Below are positions 17,984 through 25,556 of a DNA stretch of 64,000 bases, piece after piece (position 1 is the stretch's first letter; the number at the start of each line of letters is the position of its first letter). The stretch lies in the NCBI GenBank assembly GCA_947625485.1, contig CANQOP010000002.1, positions 1 to 64,000 of the forward strand, read 5' to 3'. The notes beneath the pieces were generated by a model that made no database searches, was not told the DNA's origin, and worked only from the letters and a program-made list of their open reading frames with translations. The translations under genes were made by a program, and so were the position numbers. Origin of the DNA: an uncultured Clostridia bacterium (lineage in GTDB: Bacteria; Bacillota; Clostridia; Oscillospirales; Acutalibacteraceae).

Positions 17984-19363
17984 ATGAATGAAAAGACATT
18001 AACAACAGAAGAAAATAAAATGGGTTATGCAAAAATGTTTCCTCTAATTATGTCAATGTCGCTTCCTGCGATGTTTTCTATGACGATAATGGCACTATAT
18101 AACATTGTGGACAGCATTTTCGTCGGACGTCTTTCTGACGGTGTAAACGCTTTAGAGGCTACATCGTATGCATATCCCTTACAGATGCTTATGATTTCCT
18201 TTGCGGTGGGAACAGCTGTCGGAGTTAATTCTCTTATTTCCCGACGCCTTGGCGCCGGCAATCAGAAAGAGGCTGATCTTGCCGCAACTCACGGAATTTT
18301 GCTTGCATTATTTACTTGGATTTTATTTGTGGCAATTGGTATTTTTGCTGTAAAGCCTTTTCTTTTACTATATGGTTGTAAGGGAGACGTCTTAAATTAC
18401 GGCGTTCAGTACCTTACTGTTGTGCTTTGCTTTTCAGGTTTCAGTATGATTCAGGTGAGTATAGAAAAGTCTCTTCAGGCAACCGGAGATATGATTTTCC
18501 CTATGCTTTTCCAGCTTGCAGGAGCAATCACGAACATTATTTTTGACCCGCTTCTCATATACGGTATCGGACCGTTCCCTGAATTGCGCGTTATGGGAGC
18601 CGCTATAGCTACCGTGTTCGGACAGTTTGTGGGTATGGTATTCTCTGTAATTACTTTATTTGTACATAAAAACAAGGTTAAAGTCACATTTAAAAACTTC
18701 AGGCTAAACGGCGAAACAATCAAAAATATTTATGCCGTTGGCTTTCCATCAATTATTATGCAGTCTATATCCTCAATTATGATAATCGGATTTAACGCAA
18801 TTTTGTCGGCTTATCATTCGGCAGTAACGGTTTTGGGCGTATATTTTAAACTCCAGAGTTTTGTGTTTATGCCGTGTTTCGGACTGAATCAGGGAATTTT
18901 GCCGGTAATGGGTTTTAATTACGGCGCAAAAAACAAAAAAAGGCTTTATTCTGCTATGAAATGCGGTATGTTAGTTGCTCTTGTTATTATGATAATAGGT
19001 ACTGCGCTGTTTATGCTGATACCCGATAAGCTCCTTTCGCTGTTTAATGATGACCCGAATCTTGTATCCGTGGGCGTTCCTGCGTTCCGCACAATCTGTC
19101 TGTGTTTTATTCCGGCGGCTCTCGGTATTATCTTTATATCCTTGTTTCAGGCGACAGGAAAGGGCGTAAGAGCGCTCATAATCTCATTTACACGTCAGCT
19201 AATCTTCATTCTTCCCGTAGCTTTTATCCTGTCAAGATTCTTTCCGCTTAATACTGTATGGCTTGCATTCCCGATAGCAGAAATAATGTCTTTGATTCTT
19301 GCTGTGTTCTTGTTTATACAGCTTGCAAAAACGGATTTTAAAAAACTTGACAATAACGGTTAA
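17984..19363 (+). CDS. MATE-family efflux transporter
   Basis: The 459-residue protein has about twelve transmembrane segments in two homologous halves, the MATE architecture. Typical motifs include LSLPAMFSMTIMALYNIVDSIFVGR near the N-terminus, SLISRRLGAGNQKEADLAATHG after helix 2, and FGLNQGILPVMGFNYGAKNKKRL at the start of the second half. Such proteins export cationic drugs or metabolites driven by sodium or proton gradients. Substrate unknown. GGAAGGGG lies about 10 bp before the ATG. The sodium-type V-ATPase later in the window would fit a sodium-coupled transporter, but this is only a suggestion. Confidence 0.9.
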   Translation: MNEKTLTTEENKMGYAKMFPLIMSMSLPAMFSMTIMALYNIVDSIFVGRLSDGVNALEATSYAYPLQMLMISFAVGTAVGVNSLISRRLGAGNQKEADLAATHGILLALFTWILFVAIGIFAVKPFLLLYGCKGDVLNYGVQYLTVVLCFSGFSMIQVSIEKSLQATGDMIFPMLFQLAGAITNIIFDPLLIYGIGPFPELRVMGAAIATVFGQFVGMVFSVITLFVHKNKVKVTFKNFRLNGETIKNIYAVGFPSIIMQSISSIMIIGFNAILSAYHSAVTVLGVYFKLQSFVFMPCFGLNQGILPVMGFNYGAKNKKRLYSAMKCGMLVALVIMIIGTALFMLIPDKLLSLFNDDPNLVSVGVPAFRTICLCFIPAALGIIFISLFQATGKGVRALIISFTRQLIFILPVAFILSRFFPLNTVWLAFPIAEIMSLILAVFLFIQLAKTDFKKLDNNG

Positions 19364-19404
19364 TTTCCGATATCATCCCGCATAAATTATGTTGAGGTGA
19401 TATT

Positions 19405-19734
19405 ATGGACAATCCCGAAACTTTAACATTAAATGATGATTGGAAACAAGTGTATAATCCTGTCCGATATGAAAAACCGACTGAATCAAACGAACAGCAT
19501 GAACCTAAAAAAAAGACTAAAAAGAAACCCGAGAGCAAACCTCTGCTTATAATTATACAGATCATTGTGTGTGCCATAGCGGTTCTCAGCGCGTATATTT
19601 TGAAAACCATCGGCGGTGATTTGTATAAAACCGTTCACGAGTGGTACTACAGTAATCTGAATGCCGAGCTGATTATGACGGATACATTTGAAGATTTTAG
19701 CTTGGATAATCTTTTTAATGCTGATAAGAAATAA
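19405..19734 (+). CDS. Small single-span membrane protein upstream of the SpoIVFB-like protease
   Basis: I do not recognise a family in this 109-residue protein. It has a charged cytosolic N-terminal half with a lysine-rich run (residues about 34-47), one transmembrane segment (about 48-66) and an extracytoplasmic tail of about 40 residues. Its 3' end overlaps the start of a SpoIVFB-like site-2 protease, so the two are coupled. The position matches that of SpoIVFA in Bacillus, but the protein is much shorter and lacks any LytM domain. A role as holder or inhibitor of the protease is inference from position and topology. TTGAGGTGAT precedes the ATG. Confidence 0.6.
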   Translation: MDNPETLTLNDDWKQVYNPVRYEKPTESNEQHEPKKKTKKKPESKPLLIIIQIIVCAIAVLSAYILKTIGGDLYKTVHEWYYSNLNAELIMTDTFEDFSLDNLFNADKK

Positions 19735-20305
19735 GCACTTTTTTATTGAACTTAGCTATCCGTCGCTCGCGCTGGTATCCTTAATTGTTATTTTAAATAT
19801 TAATACAGGATATCTTTTATGCTTTTTTGCGGTGCTGATTCACGAGAGCGGTCATTTGCTCGCAATGAAACTGTGCGGAATTTTGCCCAAGGGCATAAAG
19901 ATTTCGTTGTTTAATATCGAAATTGTTGAAAAGGACAGATACTGTGCCGGCCATTTATCCGATATTGCAGTTACCTCAGCCGGACCGATTGCTAACATTA
20001 TTACATACTTAATTACATCACAGTTTAGCCCTGCTTTCGCTTCCGTAAATTTGTTTATAGGACTGTTTAATTTGCTCCCTGCCGCGTCTTTGGACGGCGG
20101 ACAGCTCATATATCTATTTTTATCAAAAAAGCTTTCATACGAAAACTCAGCGAAAATTGTTGACGCTATTACCTTATTAACCGCCGTTCCGCTATTTTTT
20201 ATAGGAATTTTGCTGCTTTTAAATTCCCCATACAATTTTTCGCTGCTGTTTTTAAGTATGTACTTAATACTGTCGATATTTATCAGGAAGGATAAGTATT
20301 TATGA
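19718..20305 (+). CDS. spoIVFB: Site-2 metalloprotease of the M50 family, SpoIVFB-like
   Basis: The protein of about 195 residues has four to six transmembrane segments, the zinc motif HESGH in an early helix and a late LLPAASLDGGQ motif supplying the third ligand. This is the pattern of SpoIVFB, the intramembrane protease that removes the pro-sequence of SigK in the mother cell. The C-terminal CBS domain of Bacillus SpoIVFB is absent. The next genes are the TIGR03960 and TIGR03936 radical SAM pair, the usual neighbours of spoIVFB in clostridia. A TTG at 19688 would extend the N-terminus by ten residues; the ATG at 19718 is preferred although no strong ribosome binding site is seen for either. 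Pro-SigK is encoded at 43.3 kb. Confidence 0.75.
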   Translation: MLIRNKHFFIELSYPSLALVSLIVILNINTGYLLCFFAVLIHESGHLLAMKLCGILPKGIKISLFNIEIVEKDRYCAGHLSDIAVTSAGPIANIITYLITSQFSPAFASVNLFIGLFNLLPAASLDGGQLIYLFLSKKLSYENSAKIVDAITLLTAVPLFFIGILLLLNSPYNFSLLFLSMYLILSIFIRKDKYL

Positions 20306-22146
20306 TTAATAAGGAAGTTGAAAAAATATTACTGAATGTTCAAAAACCGGGAAGGTATGTCGGCGGAGAGCTTAATTCAGTTGTTAAGAACAAAAACGAA
20401 GTTGACGTTCGTTTTGCGTTCTGCTTTCCTGATACATATGAAATAGGTATGTCGCACCTTGGTATGAAAATCCTCTACAGCATTTTCAATAATGTGCCTT
20501 ATATTTGGTGCGAGCGTGTATTTGCTCCGTGGCTTGATATGGAGGAGCTTATGAAAGAGCGCAATATTCCGCTTTTTGCGCTCGAGAGCGGCGACCCAAT
20601 AACAGATTTTGATTTTATAGGTTTTACTCTGCAATATGAACTTAGCTACACCAATGTTCTTAATATGCTCAAGCTTGCAAATATTCCGATAAAATCCTGC
20701 GACAGGCGTGGTTTAAAGCAGATTGTCGCAGCAGGAGGACCGTGCGCCTGTAATCCCGAGCCTCTTGCTGAATTTGTTGATATTTTCTTTATCGGCGAGG
20801 GAGAGGAAGTGGATCTCGAGGTAATAGAGCTGTATCGTAAGTGCCGCGACAAACATAAAAACAGAGAAGAATTTCTTGAGCTTGCGGCACAAATCACGGG
20901 AGTTTACGTCCCAAGTCTTTATGAAACAGAATATAATGATAACGGAACGATAAAAAGTTTTTCACCCCAAAAAAATGCTCCTGCCGTGGTAGAAAAACGT
21001 TTAATGATGAATATGGATAACTGTTTTTATCCCGATAATTTTGTAGTTCCAAATATAGAAATTGTTCACGACAGAGCGGTTCAGGAAATTTTTCGCGGAT
21101 GTATTCGCGGCTGCCGCTTTTGTCAGGCGGGGTTTATTTATCGTCCCGTGAGAGAAAAATCAATCGAGACTATAAACAATCAGTGTAAAACTTTATGTAA
21201 TAATACGGGTTATGATGAAGTTTCACTTTCATCGCTCAGCTCCAGCGACTATACGGGGATTATAAAACTGCTTGAAAAGCTTAACGAATGGGCGGCTGAT
21301 GAGAAGGTCAGTATCTCTCTTCCGTCTTTACGTGTTGACGGCTTTTCGGACGATATTCTTGATAAAATCAAGACTGTACGAAAGAGCGGACTGACGTTTG
21401 CTCCGGAGGCGGGCACACAGCGTATGCGCGACGTAATTAATAAAAATGTTTTTGAAAATGAACTTATGGAGACCTGTTCAAAGGCGTTTAACGCAGGCTG
21501 GACAAAGGTAAAGCTTTACTTTATGATTGGTCTCCCGACTGAGACATACGAGGATGTCGAGGGTATTGCCCACCTTGCGCAAAATGTTGTAGATACTTAC
21601 TACCGCTGTGAAAATAAGCCGAAAGGCAAGGGAGTTACAGTCACGATTTCTACATCTTCATTTGTGCCTAAGCCATTCACTCCGTTTCAGTGGTTTGGAC
21701 AGAATACACGAGAAGAGCTTATGGACAAGCAGCATCATCTTAAAGATACCATAACCACAAAAAAAATAAATTATAACTATCACGACGCAGATACAAGCTT
21801 TTTAGAGGCTGTGTTTGCCCGCGGAGACAGACGTCTGGGCAAAGTGCTTGAGCTCGCATGTGAAAAAGGCTTTCATTTTGACGGCTGGAGCGACTGCTTT
21901 TCACTTGAAAAATGGCTTGAATTGTTTGACGAAGCAAGTATTGACCCTGATTTTTATGCTACGAGACAGCGCGAATTTGACGAAATTCTTCCTTGGGATT
22001 TTCTTGATTACGGAGTTACTAAGAAGTACCTTATAAAAGAATGCAAGAAAGCGTACAAAGATACTACTACCGAGCATTGCAGATTGAAGTGCAATAATTG
22101 CGGGGCTGCAAAATACGGCGGAGGTGTTTGTTGTGAAAGACGTTAG
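20302..22146 (+). CDS. B12-binding domain radical SAM protein, TIGR03960 family
   Basis: The 614-residue protein starts with a region resembling a B12-binding domain (FCFPDTYEIGMSHLGMKILY). The radical SAM cluster CIRGCRFCQAGF follows near residue 270, preceded by the signature VQEIFRG, with YRPVREKS after it. The C-terminus is cysteine-rich (KCNNCGAAKYGGG). TIGR03960 proteins are nearly always paired with a TIGR03936 protein, as here, and are thought to act on RNA or ribosome-related substrates; the reaction is unknown. The start overlaps the spoIVFB stop by four bases and the end overlaps the next gene. Confidence 0.9.
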   Translation: MINKEVEKILLNVQKPGRYVGGELNSVVKNKNEVDVRFAFCFPDTYEIGMSHLGMKILYSIFNNVPYIWCERVFAPWLDMEELMKERNIPLFALESGDPITDFDFIGFTLQYELSYTNVLNMLKLANIPIKSCDRRGLKQIVAAGGPCACNPEPLAEFVDIFFIGEGEEVDLEVIELYRKCRDKHKNREEFLELAAQITGVYVPSLYETEYNDNGTIKSFSPQKNAPAVVEKRLMMNMDNCFYPDNFVVPNIEIVHDRAVQEIFRGCIRGCRFCQAGFIYRPVREKSIETINNQCKTLCNNTGYDEVSLSSLSSSDYTGIIKLLEKLNEWAADEKVSISLPSLRVDGFSDDILDKIKTVRKSGLTFAPEAGTQRMRDVINKNVFENELMETCSKAFNAGWTKVKLYFMIGLPTETYEDVEGIAHLAQNVVDTYYRCENKPKGKGVTVTISTSSFVPKPFTPFQWFGQNTREELMDKQHHLKDTITTKKINYNYHDADTSFLEAVFARGDRRLGKVLELACEKGFHFDGWSDCFSLEKWLELFDEASIDPDFYATRQREFDEILPWDFLDYGVTKKYLIKECKKAYKDTTTEHCRLKCNNCGAAKYGGGVCCERR

Positions 22147-22792
22147 AATCTGGTTTACTAAGGATGACGAGTGCCGTTTTATTTCTCATCTTGACCTTAA
22201 CCGCTGTATGTTAAGAGCTCTTCATAAGAGTAAAATTCCTCTATGGCATACAGAAGGCTTTAATGTTCACCCGTATGCCACATTTCCGCTGCCGTTGTCT
22301 CTCGGATTTAGGGGAGAGAAAGAATGTATGGATATAAGGCTTGTCGAAGACTGCGATTATAACCTTATTTTGGAAAATATGAATAAGTGTCTGCCGACGG
22401 GTATCCGTGTTTTTGACGTGACAGAGCCTGAAATGAAAGCTAAGGAAATCACATTTGCAAGCTTTAAAATTAAACTTTCCTCTGACGAGGCTAATACCGA
22501 CAGGCTACTCGAGATGACGGACGAGCTTCTGAATAAAGATGAAATTCTTATAGAAAAAAAGACAAAGAAAAAGGGTATCAGGGAAATTGATATAAAGCCT
22601 TTTATAGAAAAAATAAGAATAGAGCGCAATATCGGCGGAATAATTATATATATAATTTTGCCTGCGGGCAGTGTGACAAATATTAATCCGTTGCTTTTTA
22701 TAAAAGCGTTAGAACGGTATTATTCAACGAAGATTTATTATGACGTTACAAAAACCAATATGTACGATAAAAATTTAAAAACTTTTAAATAA
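22133..22792 (+). CDS. Radical SAM-associated protein, TIGR03936/DUF2344 family
   Basis: This protein of about 219 residues opens with VRIWFTKDDECRFISHLDLNRCMLRALHKSKIP, the hallmark of DUF2344, followed by TEGFNVHPYATFPLPLSLG. It works with the preceding TIGR03960 radical SAM protein, with which it is sometimes fused. GTG codons at 22124 and 22133 are both in frame; the first lies in the ribosome binding site GGAGGTG (22120-22126), so 22133 is chosen. In many clostridia rng, rplU and rpmA follow; here the operon ends and tRNA-Ser with its repeats comes next. Confidence 0.87.
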   Translation: MKDVRIWFTKDDECRFISHLDLNRCMLRALHKSKIPLWHTEGFNVHPYATFPLPLSLGFRGEKECMDIRLVEDCDYNLILENMNKCLPTGIRVFDVTEPEMKAKEITFASFKIKLSSDEANTDRLLEMTDELLNKDEILIEKKTKKKGIREIDIKPFIEKIRIERNIGGIIIYIILPAGSVTNINPLLFIKALERYYSTKIYYDVTKTNMYDKNLKTFK

Positions 22793-22795
22793 TAC

Positions 22796-22824
22796 TTGAT
22801 TTTTGAGGCTTTTTACTATATAAT
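22796..22824 (+). promoter_or_regulatory. Promoter of tRNA-Ser(GGA)
   Basis: TTGATT (22796-22801) and TATAAT (22819-22824) are 17 bp apart, 16 bp before the mature tRNA end. Confidence 0.75.
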
Positions 22825-22839
22825 ATTCAAGGTCGCTAT

Positions 22840-22932
22840 GCAGAGATGTCCGAGCTGGCCGAAGGAGCATGATTGGAAATCATGTATACGGATATCACCG
22901 TATCTGGGGTTCGAATCCCCATCTCTGCGCCA
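22840..22932 (+). tRNA. tRNA-Ser, anticodon GGA
   Basis: The acceptor stem GCAGAGA pairs with TCTCTGC, the anticodon loop TTGGAAA carries GGA, and there is a long variable arm (TACGGATATCACCGTA) as expected for a class II serine tRNA. The T arm GGGGTTCGAATCCCC is perfect, G is the discriminator and CCA is encoded. It reads UCC and UCU. Confidence 0.97.
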
Positions 22933-22985
22933 AAAATAAAAGGTACCGAAAGGTACCTTTTTATTTTGTGAGATGGGGATTCGAA
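22911..22985. repeat. Inverted repeat joining the tRNA-Ser T arm and an antisense copy around a terminator
   Basis: TTCGAATCCCCATCTC (22911-22926, inside the tRNA) is exactly inverted as GAGATGGGGATTCGAA (22970-22985). Between them lies a second palindrome with GGTACC GAAA GGTACC and A/T runs, so the whole stretch can fold into one long hairpin that would compete with the tRNA T arm and acceptor stem. Confidence 0.9.
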
Positions 22986-23101
22986 AGGGCGTAAAGAAAA
23001 CAGTCCTGCGGACTGTTTTTAGCCCGTAGCGTTGCAGAAACCCTTCGTCTTAACGTGGACACAATATACGAGATGTGAGGTTTCTCACAAATAAAACAAA
23101 C
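22920..23101 (+). repeat. tRNA-Ser-derived tandem repeat, copy 1 (182 bp)
   Basis: The unit begins with the last 13 bases of tRNA-Ser(GGA), CATCTCTGCGCCA. It continues with the GGTACC hairpin and the antisense T-arm segment. A nested hairpin element follows: CGAAAGGG pairing with CCCTTCG, GGGC with GCCC, and AACAGTCC TGC GGACTGTT at the top. It ends with GTGAG GTTT CTCAC. No open frame with a credible start site is present. Confidence 0.9.
22933..22967 (+). terminator. Terminator of tRNA-Ser(GGA)
   Basis: A stem with AAAAGGTACC / GGTACCTTTT, a GAAA loop and a T-rich tail starts immediately after the encoded CCA. The same hairpin recurs in both later repeat copies. Confidence 0.8.
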
Positions 23102-23284
23102 CATCTCTGCGCCAAAAATATAAGGTACCGAAAGGTACCTTTTTATTTTTATGAGATGGGGATTCGAAAGGGCGTAAAGAAAACAGTCCTGCGGACTGTT
23201 TTTAGCCCGTAGCGTTGCAGAAACCCTTCGTCTTAACGTGGACACAATATACGAGATGTGAGGTTTCTCACAAATAAAACAAAC
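23102..23284 (+). repeat. tRNA-Ser-derived tandem repeat, copy 2 (183 bp)
   Basis: It is nearly identical to copy 1, differing only around the A/T runs flanking the GGTACC hairpin, with one extra base. It again begins with CATCTCTGCGCCA, although no tRNA precedes it. Confidence 0.9.
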
Positions 23285-23380
23285 CATCTCTGCGCCAAAA
23301 ATATAAGGTACCGAAAGGTACCTTTTTATTTTTATGAGATGGGAATTTTTCATAAATAAAACAAATCATTTTTGCAAAAA
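23285..23380 (+). repeat. Tandem repeat, copy 3, internally deleted and decayed
   Basis: The first 59 bases, to GAGATGGG, match copies 1 and 2. The sequence then jumps to a degenerate form of the unit end (CATAAATAAAACAAATCATTTTTGC), so the structured middle is missing. The stretch 23380-23401 leads into the next gene. Confidence 0.8.
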
Positions 23381-23401
23381 AACCTTATAGTAGGTAGATG
23401 C

Positions 23402-24328
23402 TCACTCTATTAGTAATCCGCTTTTACTCCCTTGCACAATATTTCTCCGTTTCAGCTCACTGTTTATATAATTTAGTACACGCTTTTTTTGAGCACTCCA
23501 TTTAGGTGCAACCAAACTTCGCTTGTCTCCGTCGCCTGTTATCCTGTGAATTACAATATTTTTTGGAAGAATTTCAATACACTTGCATATTATATCGGTA
23601 TATTCTTCAAGTGAAAGAACTTCAAACTTACCTTCCAAATATTCTTTCGCAAGATCTGTCCCGTCAATTATATGTAATAACTGGAGTTTTATCCCGTCTG
23701 TTCTCTTTCCGACATATTTAACAGTATCTAAAATCATTTCAACGCTTTCATAAGGCAGTCCGATAATAATGTGTGTTACTACTTCGATACCTGCCTTGTG
23801 GAGTTTTTTAACCGCGTTATCATACAATTCAAGCGTATATCCGCGTCTTATATATTCAGCCGTTTTTTCGTGGATTGTCTGCAATCCTAATTCAACGGAA
23901 ACAGGCTTTATCCTGTTTATCTCACTGAGCAGTTTAATTTTATCATCTTCAAGACAGTCGGGTCGCGTTGCTACGGATAATCCTACGACGTAATCAGGCT
24001 CAATCGCCTCATAGAAAATTTTCCTTAAATAATCGGTTTTTCCGTATGTATTGGTAAATGGCTGAAAATAAGCGATAAACGCATTATCTTTTGTTTTGTT
24101 TTTTACTTTATTTTTAGCGTATTCAAGCTGTTCTCTGACACTAAGAGATGCATTTCCGGCAAACTCTCCCGATCCTCCTTTACTGCAAAATATACAGCCT
24201 TTATCACCGAGTGTACCGTCTCTGTTAGGACAGGTCATTTTTCCGCTTATTGAAAGCTTGTAAACTTTCTTGTTGTATTTATTTTTAAAATATTCATTTA
24301 AAGAATAATAATGACTCATTGTTGACAT
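23402..24328 (-). CDS. Radical SAM protein, TIGR01212/YtqA-like family
   Basis: The 308-residue protein has the cluster-binding pattern of the family, with cysteines at about 33, 45 and 48 in SGKMTCPNRDGTLGDKGCIFC. This is followed by YFQPFTNTYGKTDYLRKIFYEA and LSVATRPDCLEDDKI. The arrangement with eleven residues between the first two cysteines is typical of TIGR01212. VSVELGLQTIHEKTAEYIRRGY and a C-terminal VIHRITGDGDKRSLVAPKWS also match. Function unknown; some related proteins act on tRNA. Two ATGs (24328 and 24319) are possible and neither has a clear ribosome binding site. Divergent from the next gene. Confidence 0.87.
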   Translation of the reverse strand: MSTMSHYYSLNEYFKNKYNKKVYKLSISGKMTCPNRDGTLGDKGCIFCSKGGSGEFAGNASLSVREQLEYAKNKVKNKTKDNAFIAYFQPFTNTYGKTDYLRKIFYEAIEPDYVVGLSVATRPDCLEDDKIKLLSEINRIKPVSVELGLQTIHEKTAEYIRRGYTLELYDNAVKKLHKAGIEVVTHIIIGLPYESVEMILDTVKYVGKRTDGIKLQLLHIIDGTDLAKEYLEGKFEVLSLEEYTDIICKCIEILPKNIVIHRITGDGDKRSLVAPKWSAQKKRVLNYINSELKRRNIVQGSKSGLLIE

Positions 24329-24366
24329 AAGAAAATAATTAAATTATAATGCTTTGGGTGATAATT

Positions 24367-24747
24367 ATGAAAAAAGTTTTGCTCTATAATATACGCGATA
24401 AAAAATCCATAGATATAAAAATGATTTGTCACAGATTGCACATATCGTTTGAAGATGTTTGCGAGGAGAGATATGGATATAAGCTTTCGGAAATTCTCGG
24501 ATTGACCTCGGAAGGCGCTCAAGGTAAAGGGGAGAGCTTTTCTGATGAAATGCTCTACATATATAATTTGACAGATTATGAGATTGATAAATTTCTGACT
24601 CAGCTCCGACGAAGAAAGGCGGCGGTCGCTCTGAAAGCCGCGGCTACAGAAACAAATTTAAACTATAACTCCTACGAATTGTATAAAGAAATATCCTCTG
24701 AACATAAAGCTATGCAAAACGGAAAAGCTTTGCACAATCAGACATAA
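24367..24747 (+). CDS. DUF3783-family small protein
   Basis: The 126-residue protein starts KKVLLYNIRDKKS and has a C-terminal half resembling DUF3783: DEMLYIYNLTDYEIDKFLTQLRRR, followed by AAVALKAAATETNLNYNSYELYKEI. I assign this by pattern memory only. No catalytic motif, membrane segment or signal is visible. GGGTGAT precedes the ATG at 24367; an earlier ATG at 24349 has no such site. Its last ten bases overlap antiparallel with the end of the next gene. Confidence 0.6.
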   Translation: MKKVLLYNIRDKKSIDIKMICHRLHISFEDVCEERYGYKLSEILGLTSEGAQGKGESFSDEMLYIYNLTDYEIDKFLTQLRRRKAAVALKAAATETNLNYNSYELYKEISSEHKAMQNGKALHNQT

Positions 24748-25418
24748 AGCTTTATATACTCCATAAACTTGCGGTAAATTCTACCCTCAAGCTCCTCAAA
24801 ATCCTTATCAATGCCGCCGTTAAAGAACATTTGATTGTGAAAACTTAACGCTTTATACATTGAAATGACATAACCTCTGACCTTATCCTGCAGTTTGACG
24901 CTTAATTCTCTGCCGTTCGAGAGACCTATGTATAAATTATCGCCGTTTATCTGTGCAGGCATAATTTCTTTAATATCCTCAAATCGGTTATTTTTTTTGA
25001 TTTCTTTATAGAAATCCTTCACGGAGAACTCGTTCCTTTCCTTGATATCCGTGTTTCTGTCCGCAATTTCCTCGCATTTTTTCAGATCAAAATACTCGTC
25101 GGTCATATACTTGTATAAATTATTTTGATTAATTTTCAGAACATAAAACAGCCTGATATTATACAGCGCGTTTTCAAGACAGGACAACGCCGAAAAAATC
25201 ATATTATTATCAAACTGTGCTATGGTATTAAACATATTCTGGTAAATACTTTTATTTAAAAGTATTAAAGTAAGCTTTTCCTGTTCTTTGTAATTCTCCA
25301 TTAAGGCAGGGTTAATCAGATATTTTGCGGAGAACGCGTATGCGATTTTTATATACTCCTTAAATTCAAAATAAAAGTCATTTAAAAAATCAGCATTTTG
25401 AATCGTAAAATTAAACAT
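24738..25418 (-). CDS. Hypothetical protein, 226 residues
   Basis: I do not recognise this protein. It appears soluble and mostly helical, acidic and rich in Asn, Lys, Glu and Tyr, without signal peptide, membrane segment or cysteine motif. The middle has a charged stretch (about residues 110-150) and then QINGDNLYIGLSNGRELSVKLQDKVRGYV, which looks like a small beta-rich part. GGTGATTGT stands before the ATG. It is convergent and overlapping with the DUF3783 gene and divergent from the GH25 lysozyme gene, separated from it by a strong palindrome. Codon use looks like that of its neighbours. Confidence 0.6.
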   Translation of the reverse strand: MFNFTIQNADFLNDFYFEFKEYIKIAYAFSAKYLINPALMENYKEQEKLTLILLNKSIYQNMFNTIAQFDNNMIFSALSCLENALYNIRLFYVLKINQNNLYKYMTDEYFDLKKCEEIADRNTDIKERNEFSVKDFYKEIKKNNRFEDIKEIMPAQINGDNLYIGLSNGRELSVKLQDKVRGYVISMYKALSFHNQMFFNGGIDKDFEELEGRIYRKFMEYIKLYV

Positions 25419-25459
25419 ACAATCACCAATTATAGTATAAAATAAACGTTATAAAATTG

Positions 25460-25500
25460 CAACCAAAAATCCAAATTCGACCAAATTGGATTTTTGGTTG
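25460..25500. promoter_or_regulatory. 41-bp palindrome between divergent genes
   Basis: CAACCAAAAATCCAA (25460-25474) and its exact reverse complement (25486-25500) flank an 11-base spacer. On the plus strand an ATTTTTTTT run follows, so it looks like a terminator. It also touches the -35 box of the lysozyme promoter, so it may be an operator. Confidence 0.7.
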
Positions 25501-25526
25501 ATTTTTTTTGTAATTTATTGTAGGAT
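25498..25526 (+). promoter_or_regulatory. Possible promoter of the GH25 lysozyme gene
   Basis: TTGATT (25498-25503) and TAGGAT (25521-25526) are 17 bp apart, 31 bp upstream of the start. The -35 overlaps the palindrome described at 25460-25500. Confidence 0.5.
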
Positions 25527-25556
25527 AAAAGGGAACTTTTGAAAGGATATGAAGAA

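Noticed and set aside
22920..23343. Possible CRISPR array
   Set aside because: Copies are contiguous and nearly identical over the full 182/183 bp, without unique spacers, and no cas genes are near.
22961..23353. Open frame of 130 codons on the minus strand with an internal 61-residue duplication
   Set aside because: It is produced by the tandem 183-bp repeat, whose length is a multiple of three. It runs through terminator hairpins and antisense tRNA sequence and has no ribosome binding site.
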